A DNA stretch of 64,000 nt. It comes from Dyella_A sp051962475 (GTDB lineage Bacteria > Pseudomonadota > Gammaproteobacteria > Xanthomonadales > Rhodanobacteraceae). Below are positions 11,825-22,553 of this stretch, piece after piece (the stretch's first letter is position 1; every line of letters begins with the position of its first letter). The stretch spans positions 15,001-79,000 of the forward strand of contig NZ_JBQCCF010000028.1 of assembly GCF_051962475.1 (NCBI RefSeq), in the 5' to 3' direction. The notes beneath the pieces were generated by a model that did no database searches, had not been told where the DNA came from, and worked only from the letters and a program-made list of their open reading frames with translations. A program made the translations under genes and the position numbers.

Positions 11825-12939
11825 GCCGGGCCGTCATGCGCATCGATCGGCGCGAGCTCCGCGCGAGCGCGCCGGCGTGGCTGGCGGGCATCGTGCTGCT
11901 GGCGATCGGTGCGTTGCTTGGGAGCGACGCCGCGCGCCCGGCGCTGCAGGGTTACCTGGTGGCGTGGCTGTTCTGCCTGGCGTTGCCGCTGGGCAGCATG
12001 GCGTGGCTGGCCATCCATCGGTTGACCGGCGGACGCTGGGGCAGGGCGCTGCACCCGTACTGGCAGATCGGCATCGGTCTGCTGCCGTGGGTGGCCGTGC
12101 TGGCGCTGCCGCTCGCGCTCGGTGCGCCGCTGCTGTTTCCGTGGGTGCATGCCTCGACGACCGCGGTGCCGCGCTGGTACCTCAACCTGCCGTTCCTGTA
12201 CTTGCGTCTGGCCGGCTGCATGGCGCTGTGGCTGGTGCTGGCCGGGTGTCAGCGGCGCTGGCGCGCCGACTTGCTGCGGCCCTCGCTGGCCAGCCAGGGT
12301 TTCGCCAGCGTCGTGCTGCTGGTCCTGTTGCTCACCATTTCGCTCACCGCGGTGGACTGGATCATGTCGCTGGTGCCGCCCTGGCACTCCACCGCGCTGG
12401 GCATGCTGGTGATGACCTGCTTGCTGACCATCGCCCTGGCGCTGCCGCTGCTGGCGGCAATCCGTGCGCGGCCGCGGCAGCCCACCACGCCCGAGGTGCT
12501 GCAGTTGCGCCGCGACCTGGGCAACCTGCTGCTGGCCTGCGTGCTGGGCTGGGCCTATCTCGCCTTCATGGATTACCTCACCGCGTGGATCGCCGACCTG
12601 CCGGCGGAAACGGTGTGGTATCTGCCCCGGCTGCAGTGGCCATGGAGCGTGCTGCCGCTGGCGCTGCTGGTGCTGCACCTGGGCGTGCCGCTGGCGGCCC
12701 TGCTGCCGCGCCGCGGCAAGCACAGCCCTCGCGTATTGGCTGCCATGGCGGTGCTGGTGCTGGCGATGCAGTTCGCCAACCTGGTGTGGCTGGTGCTGCC
12801 CGGGTTGCGCTTGCCTGCACGACCGCTGCTGTGGTCCGACGCCTTCGCGTGGAGCGGCGTGGCGGTGCTGATGGCGGCGGCCTGGCGGCAGGTGCGGCGC
12901 CGACTGGCGAGCGAGCAGCCCGAGGGGCATCGCGCATGA
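11821..12939 (+). CDS. actF: alternative complex III membrane subunit ActF
   Basis: A 372-residue polytopic protein with about ten hydrophobic segments. It resembles ActC/NrfD in size and topology and carries the HPYWQIGIGLLPW and SLVPPWHSTALGMLV elements seen in ActF-type proteins. It is the second large membrane subunit of ACIII, proposed to take part in coupling quinol oxidation to proton or charge movement. The start overlaps the actE stop and its own stop overlaps the small single-span gene that follows. Confidence 0.9.
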   Translation: MSRAVMRIDRRELRASAPAWLAGIVLLAIGALLGSDAARPALQGYLVAWLFCLALPLGSMAWLAIHRLTGGRWGRALHPYWQIGIGLLPWVAVLALPLALGAPLLFPWVHASTTAVPRWYLNLPFLYLRLAGCMALWLVLAGCQRRWRADLLRPSLASQGFASVVLLVLLLTISLTAVDWIMSLVPPWHSTALGMLVMTCLLTIALALPLLAAIRARPRQPTTPEVLQLRRDLGNLLLACVLGWAYLAFMDYLTAWIADLPAETVWYLPRLQWPWSVLPLALLVLHLGVPLAALLPRRGKHSPRVLAAMAVLVLAMQFANLVWLVLPGLRLPARPLLWSDAFAWSGVAVLMAAAWRQVRRRLASEQPEGHRA

Positions 12940-13304
12940 GCCCGCAGCCGCAGTACCAGCCCGACACCGTCGATGCGCGGCAGCTGCTGCGGGTGGGCGC
13001 GATCTTTGCCCTGGCGTTCGGCCTGATCCTGGCCCTGATGTACCTGCTGTGGCGTCCGCAATCACCGCGCAAACCGCAGGCCGACGCGGTGCCGCCGGCG
13101 CCGCGGTTGCAGGCCGATCCGCGGCGCGACCTGCTCGCCACCCAGATGGAGCAGCAACGCCGCCTGCAGCAATACGGCTGGAACGATCCGCAGCATCGCT
13201 CCGCGCACATCCCGTTGCAGCAGGCGATGGCCCGGCTGGCAGCTCAGGGCGAGCGCCAGAGCGCCGCGGCGGATCAGAACCAGCACCGCGGAGCAGGGCG
13301 ATGA
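12936..13304 (+). CDS. single-span membrane protein, candidate extra ACIII/oxidase subunit
   Basis: A 122-residue protein with a short polar N terminus, one transmembrane helix (about residues 19-43, VGAIFALAFGLILALMYLLW in two pieces) and a long Pro/Gln/Arg-rich periplasmic tail containing QQRRLQQYGWNDP. I do not recognise a named family. It lies in the middle of the operon, overlapping actF upstream and the Sco gene downstream by ATGA, so it is translated in step with the complex. The YGWxDP-type motif resembles tails of oxidase-associated small proteins. An accessory subunit or a tether between ACIII and caa3 is inference. Confidence 0.8.
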   Translation: MSPQPQYQPDTVDARQLLRVGAIFALAFGLILALMYLLWRPQSPRKPQADAVPPAPRLQADPRRDLLATQMEQQRRLQQYGWNDPQHRSAHIPLQQAMARLAAQGERQSAAADQNQHRGAGR

Positions 13305-14110
13305 ACGCGCGGCGACCATGGATCATCTGGCTGGTGTGCCTGGCGCTGTCCTGCACCGCGAGTGCCGGCGCGCCGCCACCGCCGCCCAAGCTGGATCAGC
13401 AGGTGGGCTTCGACCAGCGCCTCGGCGCGCAGCTGCCACTGGCGGCCCGCTTCACCGATCGCCATGGGCGCAGCGCCAGCCTCGGCCAGTGGATGGACGG
13501 TCGCCCCACGGTGCTGGCGATGGGCTACTTCCATTGCCCGAACCTGTGCGACGCGGTGCTGCAGGGCATGGCGCACGCGGTGGCACGCAGCGGCCTGCAG
13601 CCCGGGCGCGACGTCACGGTGCTGTTCGTGAGCATCGATCCGCGCGAGCGGCCGGAGGATGCACGCCACGCCGAGCAGATGCTGGCGCGGATGAACCCGC
13701 AGGCTGACGCCTCGCGCTGGCACTTCCTGCTCGGCAGCGAAGACGCCATCCACGCGCTGGCCGGCGCCAGCGGCTATCGCTACCTGTACGACGCGCGCAT
13801 CGACCAGTACGCGCACGCGGCCGGCATCGTGGTGGCCAGTGCGGGCGGCAAGGTGGCGCAATACCTGTTCGGCGTGCGCTACCCGTCGCGCAGCCTGCGA
13901 CTGGCGCTGGTGGATGCCTCGCAGGGCCGGGTCGGCAACGTGGTCGATCAGCTGGTGCTGCTGTGCTGTGGCTACGATCCGGCCACCGGCCGTTACTCGC
14001 TGCTGATTGGACGGGTGATGCGCTGGCTCGGCTGCGCGTTCGCGCTGGGCCTGATCGCTGCGCTGCTGCTGCGGCGCCGCCGAGCGGAACGGCCGGAGCC
14101 ACGCACATGA
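13301..14110 (+). CDS. SCO1/SenC-family copper chaperone
   Basis: A 269-residue exported thioredoxin-fold protein that delivers copper to the CuA site of subunit II. A signal peptide covers about residues 1-23. The copper-binding set is complete: Cys79 and Cys83 (CPNLC) and His172 (YAHAAG). Beyond the Sco domain there is a C-terminal transmembrane helix (about 238-257) followed by an Arg-rich tail, so it is anchored at both the start (before cleavage) and the end. Placement just before the CuA-carrying subunit II gene, overlapping it by four bases, supports the role. Confidence 0.9.
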   Translation: MNARRPWIIWLVCLALSCTASAGAPPPPPKLDQQVGFDQRLGAQLPLAARFTDRHGRSASLGQWMDGRPTVLAMGYFHCPNLCDAVLQGMAHAVARSGLQPGRDVTVLFVSIDPRERPEDARHAEQMLARMNPQADASRWHFLLGSEDAIHALAGASGYRYLYDARIDQYAHAAGIVVASAGGKVAQYLFGVRYPSRSLRLALVDASQGRVGNVVDQLVLLCCGYDPATGRYSLLIGRVMRWLGCAFALGLIAALLLRRRRAERPEPRT

Positions 14111-15055
14111 CCCTGCATCTTCCCCTCACGCCCGAGGCGTCGAACTTCGCGCCGCATATCGACGCGCTGTTCAACGCGATGCTGTGGCTGTGCGGCCTGG
14201 TGGCGCTGGCCGTGTTCGCGGTGATGATCGTCTTCTGCGTGAAGTACCGCCGCGGCAGCCCGGCCGACCGCAGTGAGCGACGGCACAGCAGCCTGGCGGT
14301 GGAACTCACCTGGACCATCGTGCCGTTCCTGATGTTCTGCGGGCTGTTCGGCTGGAGCCTGAGGTTGTGGAGCGAGCTGCGCACGCCGCCGGGCGACGCC
14401 GCCACCGTCTACGTGGTGGCCAAGCAGTGGATGTGGAAGGTGCAGCACGCCGGCGGCCAGCGTGAGATCGACCGCCTGCACCTGCCGCTGGGCCAGCCCA
14501 CGCGCCTGCTGATGACCTCGCAGGACGTGATCCACAGCTTCTACGTGCCCGCGTTCCGGGTGAAGCAGGACGTGCTGCCCGGGCGCTACACGCAGATGTG
14601 GTTCACCCCCACCCGGCTGGGCCGGTTCGATCTGCTGTGCGCCGAGTTCTGCGGCACCGACCACGCGGCGATGCGCGGCGAGGTGGTGGTGATGCGGCCC
14701 GAGCGCTACGCCCAGTGGTTGCAATCGCATGCCAGCACCGGGCTGGCCCAGCGCGGCGAAGTGCTGTTCCGTCGCTTCGGCTGCAGCGGCTGCCACGGCG
14801 CCGGCGCCACCGTGCACGCACCGGACCTGTCGGGCATCTACGGCACCCGCGTGGCGTTGGCCGACGGCAGCACGGCCAAGGTGGACGACCGCTACCTGCA
14901 CGACTCGATCATGCTGCCCGATTCACAGGTCGTGGCCGGCTATGCGCCGATCATGCCCAGCTACGAGGGCCGCATCGGCGAGGAAGACGTGCTGGCCCTG
15001 CTGGCCTACCTCAAATCCAGCGATTCGCCCGGAACGCATCCCACGGAGCCATCGC

Positions 15056-15069
<14 letters not shown>
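14107..15069 (+). CDS. ctaC: caa3-type cytochrome c oxidase subunit II with fused cytochrome c
   Basis: A 320-residue protein: two N-terminal transmembrane helices (about 20-45 and 63-85), a CuA cupredoxin domain, and a C-terminal cytochrome c domain. CuA ligands are His143 (VIHSF), Cys178, Glu180, Cys182, His186 and Met189 (CAEFCGTDHAAM). The heme site is C226-S-G-C229-H230, with an APIMPSY Met as probable axial ligand. The aromatic quinol/cyt c entry region (KQWMWKV) is intact. No cleavable signal is evident. Its 3' end overlaps subunit I by 14 nt. Confidence 0.94.
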
Positions 15070-16659
<1,590 letters not shown>

Positions 16660-16663
<4 letters not shown>

Positions 16664-17310
16664 GCGACACGGCGCAGGCCCATCTGCAGGAGCAGTTCGA
16701 GGAGCCGACTCAGCAGCGCGAGGCGTCGACGCTCGGCATGTGGCAGTTCCTCGCCACCGAGGTGCTGTTCTTCGGCGTGCTGTTCGCCGCCTACGCGGTG
16801 TGCCGCTTCCGCTTCCCCGAAGGCTTCGCCGAAGCGGCCCGGCACACCCACGTGGTCTACGGCACGATCGAGACGGCTGTGCTGCTGGTGTCCAGTGCCG
16901 GCGCCGCGCTGGCGTTGCGCGACGTGGAGCTGGGCGGTCGGCGCGTGGCGGCGCTGCTGCTCTGGGGCACGGCGCTGCTCGGCGCGGTGTTCCTGACACT
17001 GCACGGGGTGGAGTACACCAAGGAATTCCACGAGGGGTTGATCCCAGGGCTGCGCTTCACCCACGCCGGACCACAGGCCCACGCGGTGGAACTCTTCTAC
17101 TGCCTGTATTTCGTGATCACCGGCTTCCACAGCCTGCACGTGATGATCGGCGTGGCACTGATGAGCGTGATCGGCTGGCGTACCTGGCGCGGTCGCTACG
17201 CCCCCGACTACGCCACGCCGGTGGAGAACGCCGCGCTGTACTGGCATTTCGTCGACATCGTGTGGATCTTCGTCTATCCGATGATCTACCTGGTGGGGCG
17301 AAGCGGATGA
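16660..17310 (+). CDS. ctaE: cytochrome c oxidase subunit III
   Basis: A 216-residue integral membrane protein with five predicted helices, the short caa3-type form that lacks the first two helices of mitochondrial subunit III. Family features include LGMWQFLATEVLFFG near the start, a KEFHEG segment between helices and the C-terminal ENAALYWHFVDIVWIFVYP region (split here: ALYWHFVDIVWIF). It stabilises subunit I and proton uptake. Overlaps of four bases link it to subunits I and IV. Confidence 0.93.
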
Positions 17311-17606
17311 GCGCACCCTCGCCGCCGACATTGCGCAGTCAGCTCGGTGCCCTGGGCGCGCTGCTGGCGTTGCTTGCCGCCACCGCGGGGCTGGCCTATC
17401 TGCCGCTGGGCGGGTTCAACACGGTGCTGGCGCTGAGCATCTCGGTGGCCAAGGCGCTGGTGGTGATGCTGGTTTTCATGCGCCTGCGCAGCGCCTCACC
17501 GGTGATCCGTCTGGCCGCCGCCGCCGGCTTCCTGTGGCTGAGTCTGCTGTTCGTCATCACGCTGGCCGACTACCTCACCCGCGGCACACTGGCTGCGCCG
17601 TTCTGA
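17307..17606 (+). CDS. ctaF: caa3 oxidase small subunit IV
   Basis: A 99-residue membrane protein with three helices (about 15-33, 38-60 and 67-88), the prokaryotic COX4 pattern including a K-x-x-VVMLVFMRL segment in helix II. It is the last gene of the plus-strand respiratory operon; the DUF72 gene on the other strand ends 22 bp later, leaving no room for an obvious intrinsic terminator. Confidence 0.85.
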   Translation: MSAPSPPTLRSQLGALGALLALLAATAGLAYLPLGGFNTVLALSISVAKALVVMLVFMRLRSASPVIRLAAAAGFLWLSLLFVITLADYLTRGTLAAPF

Positions 17607-17627
17607 CGCGACCTCGGCCGGGCGGCA

Positions 17628-18485
17628 TCACCGGAGCAGGGCGATCAACCGCTGCGCGTCGAACGGCGCGCGCACCTTGGCGTCGTTGTCGAAGTACACA
17701 TACACGTCGCGCTCCTTGCGCGTGATGGGCGCGGATGCGATGCACGGCGCATCGGCCGGCCGTCCGCCAGCGGCCCAGCAGCGGATGCGCGCGGCCCATT
17801 CCTGCAGCGCCGGCTCGTCGTAGCCGCTGGCGTAGAGCTCGGTGTCGCCGTGCAGGCGCAGGTAGAGGAAATCGGCGGTGACGTCGTGCATCGCCGGATA
17901 GCGCCCGGCGGTATCGGCCACCACCAGCGCCACGCCGTGTCGGCGCAGCTGCGCCACCAGCGCGGGATCGCTGAAGCTAGGGTGGCGCACTTCCACCGCA
18001 TGGCGCAGCGGTCGGTCGTGGGTCAGCTCCAGGTACGGTTCCGGCACCCGCTCGTCGTGCCGACTGGCCCAGACTGCGGCCGCCGCGGTGGTGGGCGGCA
18101 GCGACTGCAGAAAAGCTTCAAAGCTTTCCGGTTCCCAGCGGAAAGTGGCGGGGAACTGCCACAGCAACGGACCCAGCTTGTGTTCCAGTGCCAGCGGCCC
18201 GGAGGCGATGAAGTTGGCGAACGGGCGGTCGATCTGGCGCAGCCGCTTGATGTGGGTGAGAAAGCGCGGCGCCTTCACCGCAAAGACGAAATCGTCGGGG
18301 GTGTCCGCGTACCACTGGCGGTAGGCGCGCGGTGTCTGCAGCGAATAGAACGAGCCGTTGAGCTCGATCGTGGAGAACCGCGCCGCGGCGTAGGCGAGCT
18401 CCGATCGCTGGCGCAGCGTGGGCGGGTAGAACGGCCCGCGCCAGCCCTTGTATCGCCACCCGGAGATGCCGATGCGTACGCTCAT
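17628..18485 (-). CDS. DUF72 (YecE-like) TIM-barrel protein
   Basis: A 285-residue soluble protein. It starts with the DUF72 signature RIGISGWRYKGWRGPFYP and contains STIELNGSFYSLQTP, FVFAVKAPRFLTH and the late CYVYFDND-like YVYFDNDAKV motif. Family members have a TIM-barrel fold related to UV-endonuclease-like enzymes, but no reaction is established. The ATG at 18485 is preceded by AGGAGC, and the longer frame adds only an unrelated Cys/Arg-rich leader. It diverges from the thioredoxin-reductase-like gene, with a 168-bp shared promoter region. Confidence 0.85.
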   Translation of the reverse strand: MSVRIGISGWRYKGWRGPFYPPTLRQRSELAYAAARFSTIELNGSFYSLQTPRAYRQWYADTPDDFVFAVKAPRFLTHIKRLRQIDRPFANFIASGPLALEHKLGPLLWQFPATFRWEPESFEAFLQSLPPTTAAAAVWASRHDERVPEPYLELTHDRPLRHAVEVRHPSFSDPALVAQLRRHGVALVVADTAGRYPAMHDVTADFLYLRLHGDTELYASGYDEPALQEWAARIRCWAAGGRPADAPCIASAPITRKERDVYVYFDNDAKVRAPFDAQRLIALLR

Positions 18486-18653
18486 GTCTCGTGCTCCTGA
18501 TCCCTCGGTCGGCGACGTCCCGGCGAGCAAGGTGCATGCGCGCGCGTCCAGGCCGCGTGTGCGCTGCATCCAGGCGTTTGCACAACCTGCACGCCGCATC
18601 GATGGCCGGGCGGGGACAGTGCCGGGTTACCCGCATACACAGGAGCATGGCCG

Positions 18654-19583
18654 ATGGCTTCCACTCTCCCTGCCGACCCTACCGGCGCGCTGGATTGCGT
18701 GGTGGTCGGCGCCGGCCCCGCCGGTCTCACCGCGGCAACCTACCTGGCGCGCTACCGGCGCCGCGTCGTGGTGCTGGATGCCGGCGCAAGCCGGGCGCGG
18801 CTGATCCCCGCCAGCCACAACTGCCCCGGCTTTCCGCTGGGTGTGGCCGGCAACCGCCTGCTCGAGCGCTATCGCGCCCACGCGGTGCGCTACGGCGTGG
18901 ACATCCGCGCCGGCCGCGTGCGCGCGGTGCGCCGAACCGACGACGGCTTCGCCGTGCACATGGAGCAGGGCGACGCACCCGCATGGACCGCGGCCAATGT
19001 GGTGCTGGCCACCGGCGTAGTCGACCGCCTGCCGGCGATGGAAGGCCGCGACGAGGCGATCGCCCACGGCGTGCTGCGGCTATGCGCGGTGTGCGACGCC
19101 TACGAGGCGCTCGATCAGCACATCGCCGTGCTGGGCGACGATCTCGACGCCGCGCTGGCGCACGCGCGGTTTCTGCGCACCTTTTCCTGCCGCGTCTCGG
19201 TGATCGTGGGGCAGGGCACGGCGCCAGGCGGAAGCGGGCGCCGCGTCAGTGACGACGGCATTGGCATTCACCTCGGGTCGTCGCGGCTCGCGCTGGTGCA
19301 GGGCAAGTGCCAGGTGCGCTTCGCCGACGGCAGCGTCGAGCACTACGACACGCTCTACCCAGTGCTCGGCGCGGACCCGCAGACGCAGTTGGTGAGCACG
19401 CTGGCGCCGGGCACCGACGCCCAGGGCGCGCTGCAGGTGGATCGCCACATGCAGACCGACATCGAGGGCCTGTACGCCATCGGCGACCTGGTGAGCGGGT
19501 TGAACCAGATCAGCGTCGCGGTAGGTCACGCGGCGGTCGCCGCCACCGCGATCCATCGCTCGCTGCCGCAGCACCTGGCGTGA
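18654..19583 (+). CDS. thioredoxin-reductase-like FAD/NAD(P) oxidoreductase
   Basis: A 309-residue class II pyridine-nucleotide disulfide oxidoreductase-like protein. FAD motif GAGPAGLTAA lies near residue 21; a redox-type CAVC (RLCAVCDAYEA, about residues 144-147) sits where thioredoxin reductase has CATC; the late FAD motif YAIGDLVSGLNQISVAVG closes the chain. The NAD(P)-binding glycine pattern after CAVC is degenerate (VLGDDLDAALAHARFL), so the electron donor is uncertain. Start chosen after AGGAGC. Role: a flavin-dependent reductase of unknown partner; classical TrxB is less likely given the altered second Rossmann motif. Confidence 0.8.
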   Translation: MASTLPADPTGALDCVVVGAGPAGLTAATYLARYRRRVVVLDAGASRARLIPASHNCPGFPLGVAGNRLLERYRAHAVRYGVDIRAGRVRAVRRTDDGFAVHMEQGDAPAWTAANVVLATGVVDRLPAMEGRDEAIAHGVLRLCAVCDAYEALDQHIAVLGDDLDAALAHARFLRTFSCRVSVIVGQGTAPGGSGRRVSDDGIGIHLGSSRLALVQGKCQVRFADGSVEHYDTLYPVLGADPQTQLVSTLAPGTDAQGALQVDRHMQTDIEGLYAIGDLVSGLNQISVAVGHAAVAATAIHRSLPQHLA

Positions 19584-19804
19584 GAGCTTGCCGGCGCAGC
19601 ATGCGATGTGGCGGCGCGAACACTGAGAAGTACAGAACGGTCGCACGTTCATGCGCTTTCGTGGACGGGCCGACACATACCTTTGACCGGTGGATGACGG
19701 CGGGCACTTCATCATTGCCGCCCGTCATTCCTTTCCTGGCCTGCAGATGGCGCCGTCGCCGCTCTGTGCGACCGCGCGTGGGCCCTCGATTCCGGGAGAA
19801 CCCA

Positions 19805-21601
19805 ATGAGCCAGACTGTGGGCGATTTCATCCTTCAGCGCCTCACCGACTGGGGGGTGAAGCGGATCTTCGGCTACCCGGGTGACGGCATCAACGGAATC
19901 ATGGGCGCGATGGGGCGCGCCTCCGACCGCTTCGACTACGTGCGCGTGCGCCACGAGGAAATGGCCGCCTTCATGGCCGGCGCGCATGCCAAGTTCACCG
20001 GCGAGGTAGGCGTATGCCTGGCCACGTCGGGCCCTGGCGCCATCCATCTGCTCAACGGCCTGTACGACGCCAAGATGGACCATATGCCGGTGGTCGCCAT
20101 CGTCGGCCAGCAGGCGCGCACCGCGTTGGGCAGCGACTACCAGCAGGAAGTGGACCTGCAGAACCTGTTCAAGGACGTCGCCAGCTACGTCGAGACGCTC
20201 ACCGCACCGGCCCAGGTACGCCACGTGATCGATCGCGCGATGCGCATCGCCGCGGCCGAACGCTGCGTCACCTGTGTGATCGTGCCGAACGACCTGCAGG
20301 AGATGAAGGCCGTCCCCAGTCCGCCGCGCGCCCACGGCGACGTCTACTCCGGTGTCGGCTACGCGCCGGCGCACCCGCAGCCGTCGATGGACGAGCTGCG
20401 CCAGGCGGCCGAGGTGATCAACGCCGGCAAGCGCGTCGCCATCCTGATCGGCGCGGGCGCCATGCAGGCCGGACCCCAGGTGATTGCGCTGGCCCGGCAT
20501 CTGGACGCCGGTGTGGCCAAGGCGCTGCTGGGCAAGGCGGCACTGCCGGACGATCTGCCCTTCGTCACCGGCTCCATCGGCCTGCTCGGCACCAAGCCCA
20601 GCTGGGAACTGATGAACGACTGCGACACGCTGCTAATGATCGGCACCACATTTCCGTATTCGGAGTTCCTGCCGCCGGACGGGCAGGCGCGCGCGGTGCA
20701 GATCGACATTGCTCCGCGCAACGTTTCCATGCGCTATCCCACCGAGGTCAACCTGATCGGCGACAGCGCACAGGTGATCGATCAGCTGCTGCCGCTGCTG
20801 GACAAGAAGGACAACCCCGATTGGCGCGAGCGCATCGAGGTGAACGTGCGCAAGTGGTGGCGCGCGCTGGAGGCCAAGGCGATGGAGCCGGCCGATCCGA
20901 TCAATCCGCAGCGCATCTTCTGGGAGCTGTCGCCGCGCCTGCCGGACAAGGTGATCATCTGCGGCGACTGCGGCTCGCACACCAACTGGTACGCGCGTGA
21001 CGTGAAGATCCGCGAGGGCATGATGGCCTCGCTGTCGGGCAAGCTGGCCACCATGGGCGGCGGCATGCCCTATGCGATCGCAGCCAAGATGGCGTATCCG
21101 GATCGTCCGGTAGTGGCGATCATCGGCGATGGCGCCATGCAGATGAACGGCAATGCCGAGCTGATCACCGTGAAGCAGTATTGGGAACGCTGGAGCAACC
21201 CGAGCTTCGTGGTGATGGTGCTGGCCAACCACGACCTCAACCAGGTCACCTGGGAGCAGCGCGCCCTGGCCGGCGATCCGAAGTTTGCACCAGCGCAGGA
21301 CGTGGAAGATTTTCCCTACGCCGAATACGCCCGCATGCTGGGCTTCAAGGGCATCCGGGTGGAGCGGCCCGAGCACATCGCCGCGGCGTGGGAGGAGGCG
21401 TTCGCTGCCAACTGCCCGGTGCTGATCGAATTCATCGCCGACCCCGACGTGCCGCCGCTGCCGCCTCACATTCGCTGGGCGCAGGCCAAGTCGTACATGA
21501 CGGCGCTGGCCAAGGGCGATCCGAACGAGCTGGGTATCATTCGCCAGAGCGTGCGCGACATGATGGCGGGGCTGCTGCCGGGCGACTCGGGCGATTCATG
21601 A
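19805..21601 (+). CDS. thiamine-diphosphate enzyme of the pyruvate oxidase / acetolactate synthase family
   Basis: A 598-residue ThDP-dependent enzyme with the three expected domains: pyrimidine-binding (catalytic Glu51 in RHEEMAAF), central (about 195-330) and pyrophosphate-binding with GDGAMQMNGNAELI near residue 440. This protein is soluble-looking, and the C terminus lacks the amphipathic lipid-binding end of E. coli PoxB, so a quinone-linked pyruvate oxidase is possible but unproved; acetolactate synthase without a regulatory subunit is another reading. GGGAGAA lies 6 nt before the start. Remnants of sugar-related genes overlap its 3' end. Confidence 0.82.
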   Translation: MSQTVGDFILQRLTDWGVKRIFGYPGDGINGIMGAMGRASDRFDYVRVRHEEMAAFMAGAHAKFTGEVGVCLATSGPGAIHLLNGLYDAKMDHMPVVAIVGQQARTALGSDYQQEVDLQNLFKDVASYVETLTAPAQVRHVIDRAMRIAAAERCVTCVIVPNDLQEMKAVPSPPRAHGDVYSGVGYAPAHPQPSMDELRQAAEVINAGKRVAILIGAGAMQAGPQVIALARHLDAGVAKALLGKAALPDDLPFVTGSIGLLGTKPSWELMNDCDTLLMIGTTFPYSEFLPPDGQARAVQIDIAPRNVSMRYPTEVNLIGDSAQVIDQLLPLLDKKDNPDWRERIEVNVRKWWRALEAKAMEPADPINPQRIFWELSPRLPDKVIICGDCGSHTNWYARDVKIREGMMASLSGKLATMGGGMPYAIAAKMAYPDRPVVAIIGDGAMQMNGNAELITVKQYWERWSNPSFVVMVLANHDLNQVTWEQRALAGDPKFAPAQDVEDFPYAEYARMLGFKGIRVERPEHIAAAWEEAFAANCPVLIEFIADPDVPPLPPHIRWAQAKSYMTALAKGDPNELGIIRQSVRDMMAGLLPGDSGDS

Positions 21602-21690
21602 GCCCGCGCGGTGCCCGCATCGACCGGGTCGACGCCGCGGCGTATCGCGTGCCCACCGACCAGCCCGAGGCAGATGGCACGCTGGAGTGG
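21598..21690 (+). pseudogene. 5' remnant of an enolase-superfamily (mandelate racemase-like) gene
   Basis: The ATG overlaps the ThDP-enzyme stop (ATGA). About 31 codons read as the start of an enolase-superfamily sugar-acid dehydratase/racemase: RIDRVDAAAYRVPTDQPE and ADGTLEW. After Trp the similarity stops and the frame runs on as Ser/Ala/Thr-rich sequence to a stop at 21774. The missing remainder would be about 1 kb. The 3' boundary coincides with the start of glucoamylase-like sequence in another frame, so a deletion joined two genes. Confidence 0.6.
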
Positions 21691-21965
21691 TGTTCGAGCG
21701 CTATTGCAACGAGCAGTCCCATGACGGGCTGGAAGGCGGGGAGGGCAGCTTCATCGCCTACGGCTTCTGGCTGACCCACGTCAAGCTGCTGCAGGGCCAG
21801 CGCGACGAAGCGGAACGACGCGTGCGCCGGCTACTGTCCGTTGCCAACGATCTGGGCCTGCTCTCGGAGGAATACGACGTGTCAGCGCAGCGCCAGTGCG
21901 GAAATTTTCCGCAGGCGCTGTCGCACGTAGCGCTGATCAACACCGTGATGGCGATGGGTGCCTGA
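21687..21965 (+). pseudogene. 3' remnant of a GH15 glucoamylase-like gene
   Basis: About 92 codons match the C-terminal end of family 15 glycoside hydrolases: DGLEGGEGSFIAYGFWL, then RRLLSVANDLGLLSEEYD and the typical ending GNFPQALSHVALINT. The catalytic domain, including the general acid, is absent; a whole protein would be near 600 residues. The first codon is a GTG with no real ribosome binding site. It is out of frame with the enolase-superfamily remnant that abuts it. Confidence 0.65.
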
Positions 21966-21980
21966 CGGCGCGAGGGCGCG

Positions 21981-22553
21981 TTACTTGCGCCGCGCCGAGG
22001 GATCGCCGGTGGCCGGCGCCTGGCGTTCGGGATCTTCCTCCGCTGCGGCATCTGCATCGGGGCGATGCGTGGGCACCGCAACCCCGCCACGCGACGCCGC
22101 CACCGCACGCTCCACATCCACATCGCCGGCTACGTCCACCGCCGGCCACATTGCCGGATTGGGCGCGGGTAACGGCCCCTCGCTCCGCTGCACCCGGGAG
22201 GCGCCCGCCGCACGGAGCAGCTCGGTCACCGCGTCGCCATCGAACCCCGCCACCGGCTGCACCGAGAGCCGCGCGCAGCCCTGCAGCTCCGGCCCACGCA
22301 GATCCTCGCTGCCCAGCTTGCGCAGCGACTCCTTTGGATGACTCGCGCGCTCGCCCGGCGTCGTCGGCTGGTCCGGCAAGGTGGGGTCGACAATCGTCGA
22401 GGGCGCGTACGAGCTCGACGGAGGCTGCATGCCGCGCTCGTCCACCTCCAGCAACACGCACTCACGGCCCACGCCCATCGAGAACAACTTCTCGGCAGCC
22501 GCCACCGCCTCGCGCTGGTTGGGGAATTCGGCAATAAGGATGTCGTCGGTCAT
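21981..22553 (-). CDS. hypothetical protein, two-part acidic/disordered
   Basis: A 190-residue soluble protein with no signal peptide. Residues 1-45 (ILIAEFPNQREAVAAAEKLF) look like a small alpha/beta domain of the kind found in heat-induced stress or flavin-associated proteins that begin with AEFPN-type strands. The centre is Pro/Ser-rich; a second strand-helix part (LSVQPVAGFDGDAVTELLRAAGA) follows; the tail is Asp/Glu/Pro-rich and probably disordered. I do not recognise a family. ATG at 22553 has GGAG about 10 nt upstream. It converges with the glucoamylase remnant. Confidence 0.6.
   Translation of the reverse strand: MTDDILIAEFPNQREAVAAAEKLFSMGVGRECVLLEVDERGMQPPSSSYAPSTIVDPTLPDQPTTPGERASHPKESLRKLGSEDLRGPELQGCARLSVQPVAGFDGDAVTELLRAAGASRVQRSEGPLPAPNPAMWPAVDVAGDVDVERAVAASRGGVAVPTHRPDADAAAEEDPERQAPATGDPSARRK

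Noticed and set aside
21687..21965. Intact small protein instead of a GH15 remnant
   Set aside because: The similarity begins mid-domain, the start is a GTG without ribosome site, and it abuts another gene's remnant.
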